From Bog-159 sp963738375 (GTDB taxonomy: Bacteria; Acidobacteriota; Terriglobia; Bryobacterales; Bryobacteraceae), in NCBI GenBank assembly GCA_963738375.1, contig CAVTWL010000005.1:186001-250000 (forward strand): a stretch of DNA of 64,000 bases, written 5' to 3'. The notes under the pieces are model-generated. The model did no database searches and had not been told where the DNA came from. It saw only the letters and a list, made by a program, of their open reading frames with translations. Shown here in pieces: positions 53,305-63,564 of the stretch (positions are counted from its first letter, which is position 1; each line of letters opens with the position of its first letter). The position numbers and the translations under genes are program-made.

Positions 53305-54381
53305 GTGGACACACCCAAAACCCAAGCCGCGCGCGCAGGCCCTGGACGCCTGGACGCGCGAAATGGTCGAGTGGCATTTCAATCCCGAAACCGGCTGCCC
53401 CTTCTGGCTCGATTACGCCGCCAAGCTCGATTGGGATCCGCGCACACGAAGTCCGCTGCTACAACGACCTCGACCGCTTCGGCTTCTTCCAGGATGAGTG
53501 GCTGCGCGGCGGGCCCGTGCGCCGCTGGGTGCCCAAAGGCTACGCCAGCCGCCCCGTCTACGTCTTCGAAACTGGCGGCAGCACCGGCGTGCCGAAGTCG
53601 CGCATCTCCATCGACGACTTCCGCATCGACTACGAAGCCTTCAGCGCTACCCTGCCCGACGAATGCTTTTCCGCCCGGCTCCGACTGGCTGATGCTCGGC
53701 CCCAGCGGTCCGCGCCGCCTGCGCCTGGCCGTCGAGCACCTGGCGCAATTTCGCGGCGGCATCTGCTTCATGACCGACCTCGATCCCGCGCTGGGTCATC
53801 AAGCTGCGTCAAGCGCGGCAAGATCGAAGAGGCCGAAGCCTACAAGCAGCACGTCGTCGAACAGGGCCTCACCCTCCTGCGCGCGCACGACAATATCCGC
53901 TGCATGTTCACCACGCCCAAGCTCCTCGAGGCGCTCTGCGAAAAAGTGTCGCTGAAGAAGATGGGTATCCGCGGCGTTTTCTGCGGCGGCACCGAAATGA
54001 CCCCGCAGTTCCATCGCTTCGCGGTCGAGGAATTGCTCGATGGCGTCTACTTCGCGCCCACCTACGGCAACACCCTGATGGGCCTCGCGGTGCACAAGCC
54101 GCGCCTCGCCGAAGACAACTTCGCCATCATCTATTACCCGCCCGCGCCCCGCGCCATGATCGAAGTGGTCGATCCCGACGAACCCTACCCGCGTGGTCGG
54201 CTACGGCGAAACCGGCCGCGTCCGCCTCACCACCCTGACGCGCGAATTCTTCATGCCGCGCTTTTTAGAACGGGACGAGGCCGAGCGCGAGCCGTCTTAT
54301 ACAGAGTACCCGTGGGACGGCGTGCGCAACGTGCGGCCGTTCTCCCGATTCCAGAAGACCGTCGTCGAGGGCGTTTATTAA
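53305..54381 (+). CDS. LuxE-like acyl-protein synthetase / adenylate-forming ligase (about six frameshifts)
   Basis: After removing about six extra bases this is a protein of 356 residues (1071 bases, divisible by three). FETGGSTGVPKSRISIDDF is the phosphate-binding loop of adenylate-forming enzymes, FCGGTEMTPQFHRF and YFAPTYGNTLMGLAVH resemble the PaaK/LuxE branch, and GYGETGRVRLTTLTREFFMPRFLERD is the hinge region with the conserved Asp. It probably activates a carboxylic acid, perhaps a fatty acid, as an adenylate. Breaks lie near 53332, 53451, 53680, 53785, 53805 and 54191. The GTG start at 53305 follows a TAAACT element. Its stop overlaps the ATG of the aldehyde dehydrogenase gene, like luxE and luxC acting together. 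Confidence 0.72.
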
Positions 54382-55804
54382 TGCCGGAAGTGGTCCACAT
54401 CCCGCTGTTGCGGCACGGCCGCCCGTACCGCAGCCTCGATACCGTACGCACGCCGCACTACCGCACCGGCGAACCGTTCGTCGAGATCAGCCAGGCCAAC
54501 GTCGGGCTTGATCCGGCGCGATCTGCTCGACCAGGAAATGGCTCGCGCGGCACCCTGGCCGGCTTCACCACCGCGGAACTCTTCGGCATGTGCGCCCGCG
54601 CCGCGGAACTGTTCGCCGCACGCCCCGCTGCCCCTCGGCGAAACCACGCAATCGCCCGAAGATTACGTCCGCCAGGTTTCCGCCACCACCGGCTTGCCGC
54701 ACGTGATGGTGCGCCGCAACATGCAAAAGATCCGCACCGTGCTGGCCGAGATGGAAGCCGTGATCAACGGCCTGACGCGCCATCTGGATCTGCGCGTGCT
54801 CGACAGCGGCCATGCCGAAGGCCTGAGCTATTTTCCGCGCGGCGAATCGCTCGGTGTGGTCCTGCCCAGCAATTCGCCCGGCGTGCATTCGCTGTGGGCG
54901 CCGGCGTTCGCCTTGAAAACGCCGCTGGTGCTGAAGCCCGGCGCGGCGGAGCCGTGGACGCCTTACCGCATGATCCAGGCGCTGATTCACGCGGGCGCGC
55001 CGCCCGAGGTTTTCGGATATTATCCCGCCGACCACGCCGGCGCCGCTGAAATCCTGCGCCGCTGCGGCCGCGGCATGGTGTTCGGCGACGTTTCTTCCAC
55101 GCGGCAATGGCAGGGAGATCCGCGCATTGAAGTGCACGGTCCCGGCTACAGCAAAATCATCATCGGCGAAGATTGCATCGGCGATTGGGAACAGTATTTG
55201 GACGTGATGGTTTCCTCCATCCTGGAAAATTCCGGCCGATCGTGCATCAATGCGTCGGGCGTGTGGGTACCGTCCCACGCGGCCGAAATCGCCGAGGCGC
55301 TGGCAGCGCGCCTGGCCGTCCGTTGCGCCGCGCGATGCAGCCGACGAGCAGGCGCAGATCGCGCCATTTGCCAATGCCGCGCTGGCTGAGCGTATTTCCC
55401 AAACTATCGACGGCGAACTGGATGGCCGGGCGCGCGCGACATCACGGCAACGTATCGCCGCGGCCCGCGCTTGGCCAGTTTTCAAGGGTGTGCGTACCTG
55501 CTGCCAACTATCGTCTTGTGCGATTCGCCCGCCCATCCGCTGGCCAATCGCGAGTTTCTATTCCCCTTCGCCAGCGTGGTCCCCGTCGATCAGGATGCCG
55601 TTCCGCGCGCGCTCGGTCCGAGCCTGGTGGTGACCGCCATTACGCACGATCGCAAACTGATCGCGCGCCTGCTCGCATTCTCCCGACGTGGGCCGCTTGA
55701 ACCTGGGCGCGATCCCCACGCAGCGCATCAGTTGGGATCAGCCGCACGAAGGCAACCTGTTCGATCATCTCTACGCCCGCCGTGCATTTCAGTGCGCCGT
55801 CTAA
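54381..55804 (+). CDS. aldehyde dehydrogenase superfamily acyl reductase, LuxC-like (several frameshifts)
   Basis: About 471 residues after repair. The ALDH-fold blocks are visible: YFPRGESLGVVLPSNSPGVHSLWAPAFAL (cofactor domain), LVLKPGAAEPWTPYRM, ILENSGRSCINASGVWVP with the catalytic Cys, and NREFLFPFASVVPV. Breaks lie near 54504, 54551, 54602, 55330, 55450 and 55690, mostly single doubled bases. Its direct overlap with an acyl-adenylating enzyme suggests a fatty-acid reductase pair that makes an aldehyde, as LuxC/LuxE do in light-emitting bacteria, but no luciferase genes are present. The substrate is unknown. It ends 6 bases before the glycosyltransferase gene. Confidence 0.72.
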
Positions 55805-55810
55805 GGCTGT

Positions 55811-57121
55811 ATGAAAATCCTGGCCTTCACCGCCGGCGCCGCGCAAATGTACTGCGGAAGTTGCATCCGCGATAATGCTTTGGCCGCTGAGCTGAAGACC
55901 CAGGGCCACGACATCATCCTGCTGCCCATCTACACGCCCACCCTCACCGATGAAACCAACGTCGCCGAGCACAAGGTTTTGTTCGGAGGCATCAGCGTCT
56001 ATCTGGAGCAGCACTCCGGCCTGTTCCGCAACACGCCCGTGGCTGCTCGACAGCCTTTGGGATTCCGAGTGGGCGTTGAAGCTGGCGGCGCGCCGGGCGA
56101 TCCCCGTGAACCCGCAAGTTGCTCGGCGAGATGACGGTATCTATGCTGCCGCGGTGAAGACGGCCTGCAGCGCAAGGAGATCCACAAAGCTGGCCGCATG
56201 GCTGCGCACCGAACCCGCGCCGGATATCGTAACTTTGCCCAATTCCCTGCTGATCGGCCTCGCGGGTGCCATCCGCGAAGCCACGGGCCGTCCCGTCTGC
56301 TGTACGCTGCAAGGCGAAGATCTGTTCCTCAGCCAGCTTCCGGAACCCTACCGCACGCAATCGCTCGAACTGATCCGCGCCAACATCCCGCACATGGATG
56401 GTTTCGCCGCGGTCAGCGAGTACTACGCCGGCTTCATGTGCCGCTACCTCGGCATCCCCGAAAACAAAATGTACGTCGTGCCGCTGGGCGTCAACCTAAA
56501 GGGCTACGATGCCTCCCTGCGGCTGCACAGCAATTGCTTCACGGTCGGCTACTTCGCCCGCGTCGCGCCGGAGAAGGGCCTGCACGTCCTCGCCGACGCC
56601 TACATCAAACTGCGCCGCGAAACCGAATTCGGTGGTCAGCGCCCTGGAAGTGGCCGGCTACCTCGCGCCCGATCACAAGTACTTATATGCACGGCGTCGA
56701 GCGGCAAGCATGAAAGACGCGGAACTGGATCACGAATTCCGCTATCGCGGCGTGCTCGACCGTCCGCACAAAATAGACTTCCTGCGCAATCTGGACGTAC
56801 TCTCCGTCCCCGCCACCTACGACGAGCCGAAAGGCCTGTTCCTGCTGGAAGCCATGGCCAACGGCGTGCCGGTGGTCGAACCGCGCCGCGGCGGCCTCAC
56901 CGAGATCGTCGAAAAGACCGGCGGTGGGATTCTGGTGGAACCGGACGATACCGCCGCGCTGGCGCAGGCCATCCGGACAGCTCTGGAAAGATCCGGCGCT
57001 GCTCGAACAACTCGGGAAGCGCGGAGTGGCAGGCGTCAAAGAGCACTACAGCGCCGCGCGCATGGCGGCACGCGCGCTCGAAGTCTACGGTCAGATCGCC
57101 GCCCAAAGAGCGCATGCTTGA
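55811..57121 (+). CDS. glycosyltransferase family 4 protein (about six frameshifts)
   Basis: About 434 residues after removal of six extra bases. The N-terminal AGAAQMYCGSCIRDNALAAEL is an unusual Cys-containing version of the GT-B opening, ending in the donor-side block GLFLLEAMANGVPVVEPRRGGLTEIVEKTGGGILVEP with the conserved Glu pair of retaining GT4 enzymes. Breaks lie near 56041, 56112, 56141, 56189, 56633 and 56987. Its last codons overlap the ABC ATPase start by 8 bases. In this cassette it probably glycosylates the product of the acyl-reductase pair or a lipid carrier; this is inference. Confidence 0.8.
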
Positions 57122-57785
57122 AGTCGCGAACCTCGCCAGGCAATACGCCACGCCCCGCGGACCGCTCTCTATTCTTTCCGGCGTCTCGCTGAGCCTGAAA
57201 CGCGGTGACGCCGTCGCCATCATGGGGCCGTCCGGAGCCGGCAAGAGCACGTTGCTTTATATCCTCGGCGGACTCGATCGCCCCACCTCCGGCGCCGTCA
57301 CCCTCGACGGCCGCGATCCCTTCGCCCTCTCCGAAAAACACCTCGCCGCCTTCCGCAACCAGTCCGTCGGCTTCGTCTTTCAGGATCACTGCCTCCTGCC
57401 GCAATGTTCCGTGCTCGAAAATGTGTTGACCCCAACCCTGGTCGCCAAAGACAAAACCGGCGCGGCGCAGCGTGCCCGCGATCTCCTGGCGCAGGTGGGC
57501 CTCGGCGGCCGCCTGGACCACCGCCCCGCCGAGCTTTCCGGTGGCGAAAAACAGCGCGTGTCCCTGGCCCGCGCCCTCATCAACAAACCTCTGCTGTTGC
57601 TCTGCGACGAACCCACCGGCAATCTGGACGAAGCCTCCGCCGAAGTCGTTGCCGGTATGCTCCTGGAGTTGCATCGCCGTCAGGAGACCATTCTCATCGT
57701 GGTCACCCACAGCCCCGAATTGGCCGCGCGCTTCCCCCTGCGCTACGAGTTGCGAAATGCGAATCTCCACCCTGCTGCGGCGTAA
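57114..57785 (+). CDS. ABC transporter ATP-binding protein (LolD/MacB type)
   Basis: A 223-residue ATPase: Walker A GPSGAGKSTLL, the Q-loop in FVFQDHCLLPQCSVLEN, signature LSGGEKQRVSLARAL, Walker B LLLCDEPTGNLDEAS and the switch His in VVTHSPEL. The pattern groups with LolD/MacB/FtsE-like ATPases that drive FtsX-type permeases for lipoprotein, lipid or macrolide export. It overlaps the glycosyltransferase end by 8 bases and the permease start by 29 bases. In frame throughout. Confidence 0.93.
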   Translation: MLEVANLARQYATPRGPLSILSGVSLSLKRGDAVAIMGPSGAGKSTLLYILGGLDRPTSGAVTLDGRDPFALSEKHLAAFRNQSVGFVFQDHCLLPQCSVLENVLTPTLVAKDKTGAAQRARDLLAQVGLGGRLDHRPAELSGGEKQRVSLARALINKPLLLLCDEPTGNLDEASAEVVAGMLLELHRRQETILIVVTHSPELAARFPLRYELRNANLHPAAA

Positions 57786-60700
57786 CCTCGGCTGGTATTG
57801 GCGCACCAATCTGGCGGTGCTGCTGGGCGTCGCGGCCGCGTCAGCCGTGTTGGGCGGCGCGCTCCTGGTCGGAGATTCCGTGCGCGCCAGCCTCCGCGAC
57901 ATTGCCCTCGCGCGCCTTGGCAACACCGATTACGTTGTAACGCGCAATGGGTTCTTCCGCGAAGATCTTGATCGCGCCACCCCGATGGTCGCCATGCGTG
58001 GCATGGTCGCCCAGCAGTCGGGAGGGCGCCGCGCCCTCGGCGTTCAGATTTACGGCGTCGACCGCCGCTTCGGCCAGGCTCCCACCGGCCAGCAAATCCT
58101 GCTGACCGCCGCCCTCGCCGCCGAACTCGCCGCCAAGCCCGGCGACGGCCTGCTCGTGCGCATGGAGAAGCCTTCCGCTATCCCCCTGGAGTCGCTCCAC
58201 GGCCGCAAAGACGATACTGGCAAAACCATCCGCTTGACCCTGGGCGAAGGCGTAGCGCGCGGCTTCTCCCTAACCCCCGGGCAGGGCGATGTGCGCGCCG
58301 CGTTCGTCCCGCTGCCGCTCCTCCAGCGCCAGCTTGGCGAAACCGGTAAAGCCAATACCGTGCTCGTTACCGGCCCCCCCCCCGACCTCCGCCAGACCAC
58401 ACTCGAAGACCTCGGCATCCACGTTCGAACCCTAGCCGGCAGCCTCGCCGTCGAAACGGACAGCACCGCCATCTCCGATGCTCTCGCCGCAAAGGTGATC
58501 GCAACGGCCGCATCGCGCGGCCTGCGCGCCGAACCGATCCTCACCTATCTCGCCAACAGCATCCGCGACAACGGCCGCGAGATTCCCTACTCCGTCGTCA
58601 CCGCCATGGGCGCGCAGGATGGCATCACCCTGAACCAGTGGGCCGCGCAGGATCTGAAAGCCAAACCCGGCGACACCATCTCCCTCGATTATTACGTCTG
58701 GAAGTCCGACGGCCGCCTCGCCACCGAAACCGCTCAGTTCCGCCTTGATCGCATCGTCCCCATCGCGGGCTTCGCGGCGGACCGGGATTACGCGCCCGAT
58801 TATCCCGGCATCACCGAATCGAACAGCCTCCACGATTGGGACCCGCCCTTCCCTCTCGATCTCCATCGCGTCCGCCCCGCCGACGAAGACTATTGGAAAA
58901 AATACCGCGCCACTCCGAAAGCTTTCATTTCCCTTGCCCGCGGCCAGCAGCTTTGGGGTACCCGCTTCGGCAAGCTGACCTCCATCCGCGTATCCCCCCC
59001 GCAGCCGGATTTCGCCGCCGCTCTCCGTTCCGCCATCGATCCCGCGCAAATGGGCCTCACCGTCATCCCCGTCAAAGAGCAAGCCTTGGCCGCATCCCAC
59101 GGCGCCACCGATTTCGGCGAGTATTTCGTCTACTTCAGCTTTTTCCTGATGGTCTCGGCCCTTCTGCTCACCGGCCTCTTTTTCAAACTGGGCATCGAAC
59201 AGCGTCTCCGCGAAATAGGCGTGCTGCGCGCCCTAGGATTTTCCTTGGCGAAAATCCGCGCCCTCTTCCTGCTGGAAGGCGCGGCGTTGGCCGTAGGCGG
59301 AGCCGTGCTGGGCCTCGCCGGCGCGCTCGCCTACGGCTGGTTCATCGTATTCGGCCTCCGCACCTGGTGGATCGATGCCGTTGGCACCAAGCTGATCTCC
59401 CTCCATCCATCCGCCGCCTCGCTGGCCGCCGGGGCCATGGCCGGCATACTCACCGGCCTCGCCACCATCGCCTGGGCCCTGCGCAAACTAGCTCCGGTCA
59501 CACCCCGCGGCCTCCTGGCGGGAGAAACAAGACAACCGTCAACCAAGTTCCGCCGCTGGATCGCCGCCGCGGCCGCGCTGCTCGCCCTCGCCATGCTGGC
59601 TGCGGGACTGGCGCGCTCTCTCGACCAAACCGCCGCCTTCTTCGGCGCGGGCGCCCTGCTGCTCATCGCCGCTATCGGCTTCGAATCCGCCTATCTCAAC
59701 CGCCGGTCGTCAACTCCGGCGGCCACCCTGACCAGCCTGGCCATCCGCAACGTCTCCTGGCGTCCCGGCCGCAGCATCCTCTGCGTCGCCCAGATCGCCT
59801 GCGCGGCCTTCCTGATCGTCTCCGTGGATGCTTTCCGCCAAACCGGCGACGCCGCGGGCGCCAGCGGCTATCCGCTGATGGCCGAGTCTGTGCTGCCCTT
59901 GATCCACGACCCCAACACGCCCGCCGGCCGCGAAGCGCTCAACCTTCCGCCCCTCGAAGAAGTGCAGTTCGTGCCCTTCCGCCTGCGTCCCGGCGACGAT
60001 GCCAGTTGCCTGAATCTTTACCAGCCGCGCAACCCGCGCATCCTGGGCGCGCCCGAGTCTTTCCTAACCAGCGCGCGCCTCACCATCGCCGGCGCGCCGC
60101 TCCCCGATGGCGCCATTCCCACCATCGTCGACGCCAACTCCATGACCTACGTACTACATTTGAAACTCGGCGAAGATCTGGTCTTGAACGGCACGCACTT
60201 CCGCATGGTGGCCGCGCTCCAGGACAGCATCTTCCAAAGCGAACTCCTCATCTCTGAGAAGAATTTCCTGCGCCTGTTTCCTGATATCGAAGGCTACCGC
60301 TTCTTCCTGCTCAACGCCCCGCCCGCCAAGGCCGCGACCGTCAGCGGCGCACTGGAAGAAGCGCTTTCCGATTACGGCTTCGACGTGCAATCCACTGCTG
60401 CGCGCCTCGCGGGCTTTCACAAAGTGGAGAACACCTACCTCGCCACGTTTAGCAGTCTGGGCGCGCTCGGCCTCATCCTCGGCACCGTAGGCCTCGCGGC
60501 CATCGTCCTGCGCAACGTGCTGGAGCGCCGCCGCGAGTTGGCCCTCCTGCGCGCCGTCGGCTACCGGGCCTCCCATCTGGCCGCCATGATCCTGGTCGAA
60601 AACCTGCTCCTACTGCTGGTGGGACTCGCCACCGGTACCCTCTGCGCCCTCATGGCGATTGCGCCCGCCGTCGCATCGCGCGGCGGACAATTCCCCGTGG

Positions 60701-60813
60701 CATCTCTCAGCCTGCTGCTCGCCGCGGTCCTGCTAACCGGCATGGCAGCCTCCCTCATCGCCACCCGCGCGGCCCTGCGTTCCCCGTTGCTGGCCGCCTT
60801 GCGATCGGAATAG
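57757..60813 (+). CDS. large FtsX/LolCE-type ABC permease
   Basis: A 1018-residue permease, longer than LolC/E or MacB. One N-terminal helix and a large periplasmic domain (about 45-440) precede a first FtsX core (VSALLLTGLFFKLGIEQRLREIGVLRALG near 465, then four helices), a second periplasmic part (about 690-875), and a C-terminal FtsX core (LRNVLERRRELALLRAVGYR near 925). This two-core layout resembles YbbP-type or DUF214 permeases. A run of ten C at 58374-58383 stays in frame. The ATG at 57757 lies inside the end of the ATPase gene. Together they likely export or extract a lipid-like product. Confidence 0.9.
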   Translation: MRISTLLRRNLGWYWRTNLAVLLGVAAASAVLGGALLVGDSVRASLRDIALARLGNTDYVVTRNGFFREDLDRATPMVAMRGMVAQQSGGRRALGVQIYGVDRRFGQAPTGQQILLTAALAAELAAKPGDGLLVRMEKPSAIPLESLHGRKDDTGKTIRLTLGEGVARGFSLTPGQGDVRAAFVPLPLLQRQLGETGKANTVLVTGPPPDLRQTTLEDLGIHVRTLAGSLAVETDSTAISDALAAKVIATAASRGLRAEPILTYLANSIRDNGREIPYSVVTAMGAQDGITLNQWAAQDLKAKPGDTISLDYYVWKSDGRLATETAQFRLDRIVPIAGFAADRDYAPDYPGITESNSLHDWDPPFPLDLHRVRPADEDYWKKYRATPKAFISLARGQQLWGTRFGKLTSIRVSPPQPDFAAALRSAIDPAQMGLTVIPVKEQALAASHGATDFGEYFVYFSFFLMVSALLLTGLFFKLGIEQRLREIGVLRALGFSLAKIRALFLLEGAALAVGGAVLGLAGALAYGWFIVFGLRTWWIDAVGTKLISLHPSAASLAAGAMAGILTGLATIAWALRKLAPVTPRGLLAGETRQPSTKFRRWIAAAAALLALAMLAAGLARSLDQTAAFFGAGALLLIAAIGFESAYLNRRSSTPAATLTSLAIRNVSWRPGRSILCVAQIACAAFLIVSVDAFRQTGDAAGASGYPLMAESVLPLIHDPNTPAGREALNLPPLEEVQFVPFRLRPGDDASCLNLYQPRNPRILGAPESFLTSARLTIAGAPLPDGAIPTIVDANSMTYVLHLKLGEDLVLNGTHFRMVAALQDSIFQSELLISEKNFLRLFPDIEGYRFFLLNAPPAKAATVSGALEEALSDYGFDVQSTAARLAGFHKVENTYLATFSSLGALGLILGTVGLAAIVLRNVLERRRELALLRAVGYRASHLAAMILVENLLLLLVGLATGTLCALMAIAPAVASRGGQFPVASLSLLLAAVLLTGMAASLIATRAALRSPLLAALRSE

Positions 60814-60826
60814 AAAGGTACTCTCT

Positions 60827-62023
60827 ATGCGCCGTTTACTCGTTCTTGCTTTCGTGCTGATGGCCGCTTGGGCCGAAGATTGGCCCCAATGGCGCGGCCC
60901 CCATCGCGACGGCATCGCGGCAGGCTTCGTCGAGCCGAAAGCATGGCCGGAAAAGCTGACCCTCAAGTGGAAAGTCACCGTGGGTGAAGGTCACTCCTCG
61001 CCCATCGTCGCCGGCGGTACGATTTACATTCATTCCCGCCAGGGCGACCGCGAAGTCGTCACCGCGCTCCGCCCCGCGGACGGCCAAATCATCTGGCAGG
61101 AAGGCTACGCCGCGCCCTACACCATGAATCCCGCCGCCACCAGCCACGGCAAAGGCGTGAAATCGACGCCCGTCGTCGAAGATGGCCGCATCTTCACCTT
61201 CGGCATCGCCGGAACTTTATCCTGCCTCGACGCCAAAACCGGCAAACTCCAATGGCGCAAGCAATTCGGCTCGCCCGATTTCGGCGTCGCCACCTCGCCG
61301 ATCGTCGACCGCGGGCTCGTCATCGCCTACGTCGGCGCGGCCGAAGGCGCCCTCACCGCCTTCGATGCCCTCACCGGCGCCGAAAAGTGGTCTTGGAAAG
61401 GCGACGGCCCCGCCTACGCCTCGCCCATCGTGGTCGAAATCGCTGGCACCCGCCAGGTCGTCACGCAGAGCCGCCAGCATATCGTAGCCGTCGCCGCCAC
61501 CACCGGCGAACTGCTCTGGCAGATCCCCTTCAAAACGGCCTACGACCAGAACATCGTCACGCCCGTCCTCTATCGCGATACCCTCATCTTCTCCGGTACC
61601 GGTAACCCGGTCATCGCCGTCAAGCCCGTCAAGCAAGGCGCCAAATGGACTGCCGAGACAGTCTGGCAGAACAAAGACTTCCCCATGTACATGAGTTCCC
61701 CGGTCCTAAGCGCCGGCGGCCTGCTCTTCGGCTTCTCCGAGCGCAAGCGCGGCGAATTCTTCTGCCTCAAAGCCGAAGATGGCACCCCACTCTGGAACTC
61801 GGACGGCCGCCAGGGCGACAACGCCGCCATCGTCGCCGCCGGCTCCGTCTGGCTGATCGCCACCCCGGACGCCAACCTGATCGTAGCGCGCCAAAACAAC
61901 AAAGCCTGGGAGCCGCTCCGCAAGTACTCGGTCGCCGATAGCCCCGTCTGGGCTCACCCCGTAGTAATGGGTACCGGAATCCTGATTAAAGACGTAGCCA
62001 CCTTAACCCTTTGGCAGCCCTGA
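60827..62023 (+). CDS. PQQ-like beta-propeller repeat protein, secreted
   Basis: A 398-residue exported protein. A signal peptide (MRRLLVLAFVLMAAWA) is followed directly by EDWPQWRGPHRDGIA, the usual mature start of this group, and by propeller blades with PQQ-type repeats (LDAKTGKLQWRKQF, FDALTGAEKWSWKG, VAATTGELLWQIPF, LKAEDGTPLWNSDG). No catalytic residues of PQQ dehydrogenases are visible, so it is probably a structural or binding propeller like BamB, rather than a quinoprotein. It starts 13 bases after the permease and is likely the last gene of the cassette. Confidence 0.85.
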   Translation: MRRLLVLAFVLMAAWAEDWPQWRGPHRDGIAAGFVEPKAWPEKLTLKWKVTVGEGHSSPIVAGGTIYIHSRQGDREVVTALRPADGQIIWQEGYAAPYTMNPAATSHGKGVKSTPVVEDGRIFTFGIAGTLSCLDAKTGKLQWRKQFGSPDFGVATSPIVDRGLVIAYVGAAEGALTAFDALTGAEKWSWKGDGPAYASPIVVEIAGTRQVVTQSRQHIVAVAATTGELLWQIPFKTAYDQNIVTPVLYRDTLIFSGTGNPVIAVKPVKQGAKWTAETVWQNKDFPMYMSSPVLSAGGLLFGFSERKRGEFFCLKAEDGTPLWNSDGRQGDNAAIVAAGSVWLIATPDANLIVARQNNKAWEPLRKYSVADSPVWAHPVVMGTGILIKDVATLTLWQP

Positions 62024-62077
62024 TCCAAGACTTAACCCGCCGAAGACGGCACGCCGCTCTTTCAAAACCGCGCTCCC

Positions 62078-62104
62078 GAGCCGCGACGGTAACGGAGCGT
62101 CCCT
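62078..62104 (+). repeat. copy of the dispersed GAGCC(G/A)CGAC repeat
   Basis: GAGCCGCGACGGTAACGGAG followed by CGTCCCT matches the unit at 10000-10027 (GAGCCACGACCGTCAGGGAG, GTCCCT) at most positions and in the same orientation. Both copies are intergenic, 52 kb apart. The rest of the gap 62024-62252 shows nothing I can name. Confidence 0.5.
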
Positions 62105-62252
62105 GGCGCCGGGAACTTCTTGCCGCTCACCGCACCAACGGTCATGAATCGCATCCAACTGCTTTGTGGGGCATCGTGGACGGCATCCTGCGGGCGGTTG
62201 GCAGCCGACGCCGCGTCGAACCGCGCGCGTCAGCAATCGCCCACCCCCCACG

Positions 62253-63522
62253 CTACTCCGGCGTTAACTCATACCGGTGCGCCTTAGGCATCGCCGCCGC
62301 CCGCTGTGCCGCCACCACATCGCCTTCGAGCGCATCCAACGCATCCCCCGCCGCCTGCAAATGAGCCGGCGGAATCGTGGTCACCGTATCCAGATTCACT
62401 CCCACCATCCGCCACCGCGCAAAGTGCACCACATTATGCCGCAGCGTCAGTTCATGCACCGCCGCTGCCTGCTTCGCCATCGGCGTCGGCAGAATTGCCA
62501 GATTCACGCCCTTTGCCCAGTCCTCCTTGCTGAACGTACCCACCGCTTCGCCGTCGATTTTCAGCGCATAGCGCGCCGCCGTCAGCCCGGTCACCTTCAG
62601 CGGCTCCTCGTCCATCGCCTCCACGAAATCCGACGCGCGCAAAGTCAGCGCCACAATATCGTCCTTCACGTCAATCGGCATCGGCAGCGACTCGTCCATC
62701 TGCGTCCAAGTCAACCGGTCGCCCGCAGCCAAATCCGACACCTGCGTGTTCGCAGCGTTCGCCACCTTGGACCCCGCCGCATCGATCGTCACCGCCGTCA
62801 CCACCGCCGGAGCATTCCAAGCCTTCAGCACCGCCTCCGCCATCACCAAATGACCCGCCGGCCCCGGATGCACTCGATCCGGCAAGATCTTCTTCGCGTT
62901 CTCCGCGTTGATCGCATTCGCCTTCTCCAACGCCGCCACCACCGGCGTATTCAAATCCGCGAAATCCAGCTTCTGCTCCCGCGACAGCTCCTTCACAAAA
63001 TCGCCGTACCGCACCAGCACCTTGTTATACCCGCCCTCGAAATTCGGCGCGCGCGTAACATCGTCAAATGGCGATGGATCGATTACCGTGATCCGCACCC
63101 CCGGCAGCGCATCCTTCACTGTCTGAATGATGTGCTTGTACCCCGTGGCGTATGTATCGAAAATCTTCTGGTCGAACGCCCGGTAGCTGCCGTCGTTCAT
63201 CCCCAACATGATCGTTATTACCGTCGGCTTGTACGCGATCACATCTCGCGGCAGCCGCACGTCGATCGGTCCCGACCCGCCGCCCGTCACGCGATCCCCC
63301 CCCACTCCCGAGTGCACGAAAGCCACTTTCCATTGCGGAAATCGGGTCACAATGTAGGTCTCGATAAATGTGGTGTACAACCGCTGGTCCGTAATGCTGT
63401 CGCCATAGAAAACCACCCGGTCGCCATCGTGCAGATAGAAATTTGAGGGAGGCGCCGCCGCCATCGCCAGGGGACAGCATGCCAGCAGCACGCACGAGCA
63501 GGGTTCGCCGATGAAATATCAT
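62253..63522 (-). CDS. SGNH/GDSL-type esterase or hydrolase, secreted (start region shifted)
   Basis: An exported hydrolase of about 420 residues. Block I is VVFYGDSITDQ with the nucleophilic Ser, block II GVGGDRVTGG with Gly, block III MLGMNDGSYR with Asn, and block V DRVHPGPAGH with Asp and His. The C-terminal 190 residues are a beta-rich module of unknown use. Relatives act as carbohydrate or lipid esterases. The good signal peptide (MIFHRRTLLV then VLLACCPLAMAA) needs one base removed near 63491; otherwise translation would start at the GTG at 63491 and lose its first part. I favour the ATG at 63522, with a TATACT element just upstream. Confidence 0.87.
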
Positions 63523-63551
63523 GATGCCAACAGTATAGGTACAAATCGGCT

Positions 63552-63557
63552 TAATCT
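63552..63557 (+). promoter_or_regulatory. candidate -10 element of the hexosaminidase gene
   Basis: TAATCT ends 7 bases before the ATG at 63565 (4 before an in-frame GTG), with no ribosome site between. It may drive a leaderless message. Weak evidence. Confidence 0.3.
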
Positions 63558-63564
63558 GGTAGTG

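Noticed and set aside
53305..55804. Bioluminescence (lux) operon
   Set aside because: LuxE- and LuxC-like enzymes are present, but there are no luciferase subunits, no LuxD-like thioesterase and no LuxR/I genes.
55811..57785. Glycosyltransferase-ABC ATPase fusion read as one long frame
   Set aside because: The shared frame is caused by extra bases in the glycosyltransferase; its true frame ends at 57121 and the ATPase has its own ATG at 57114.
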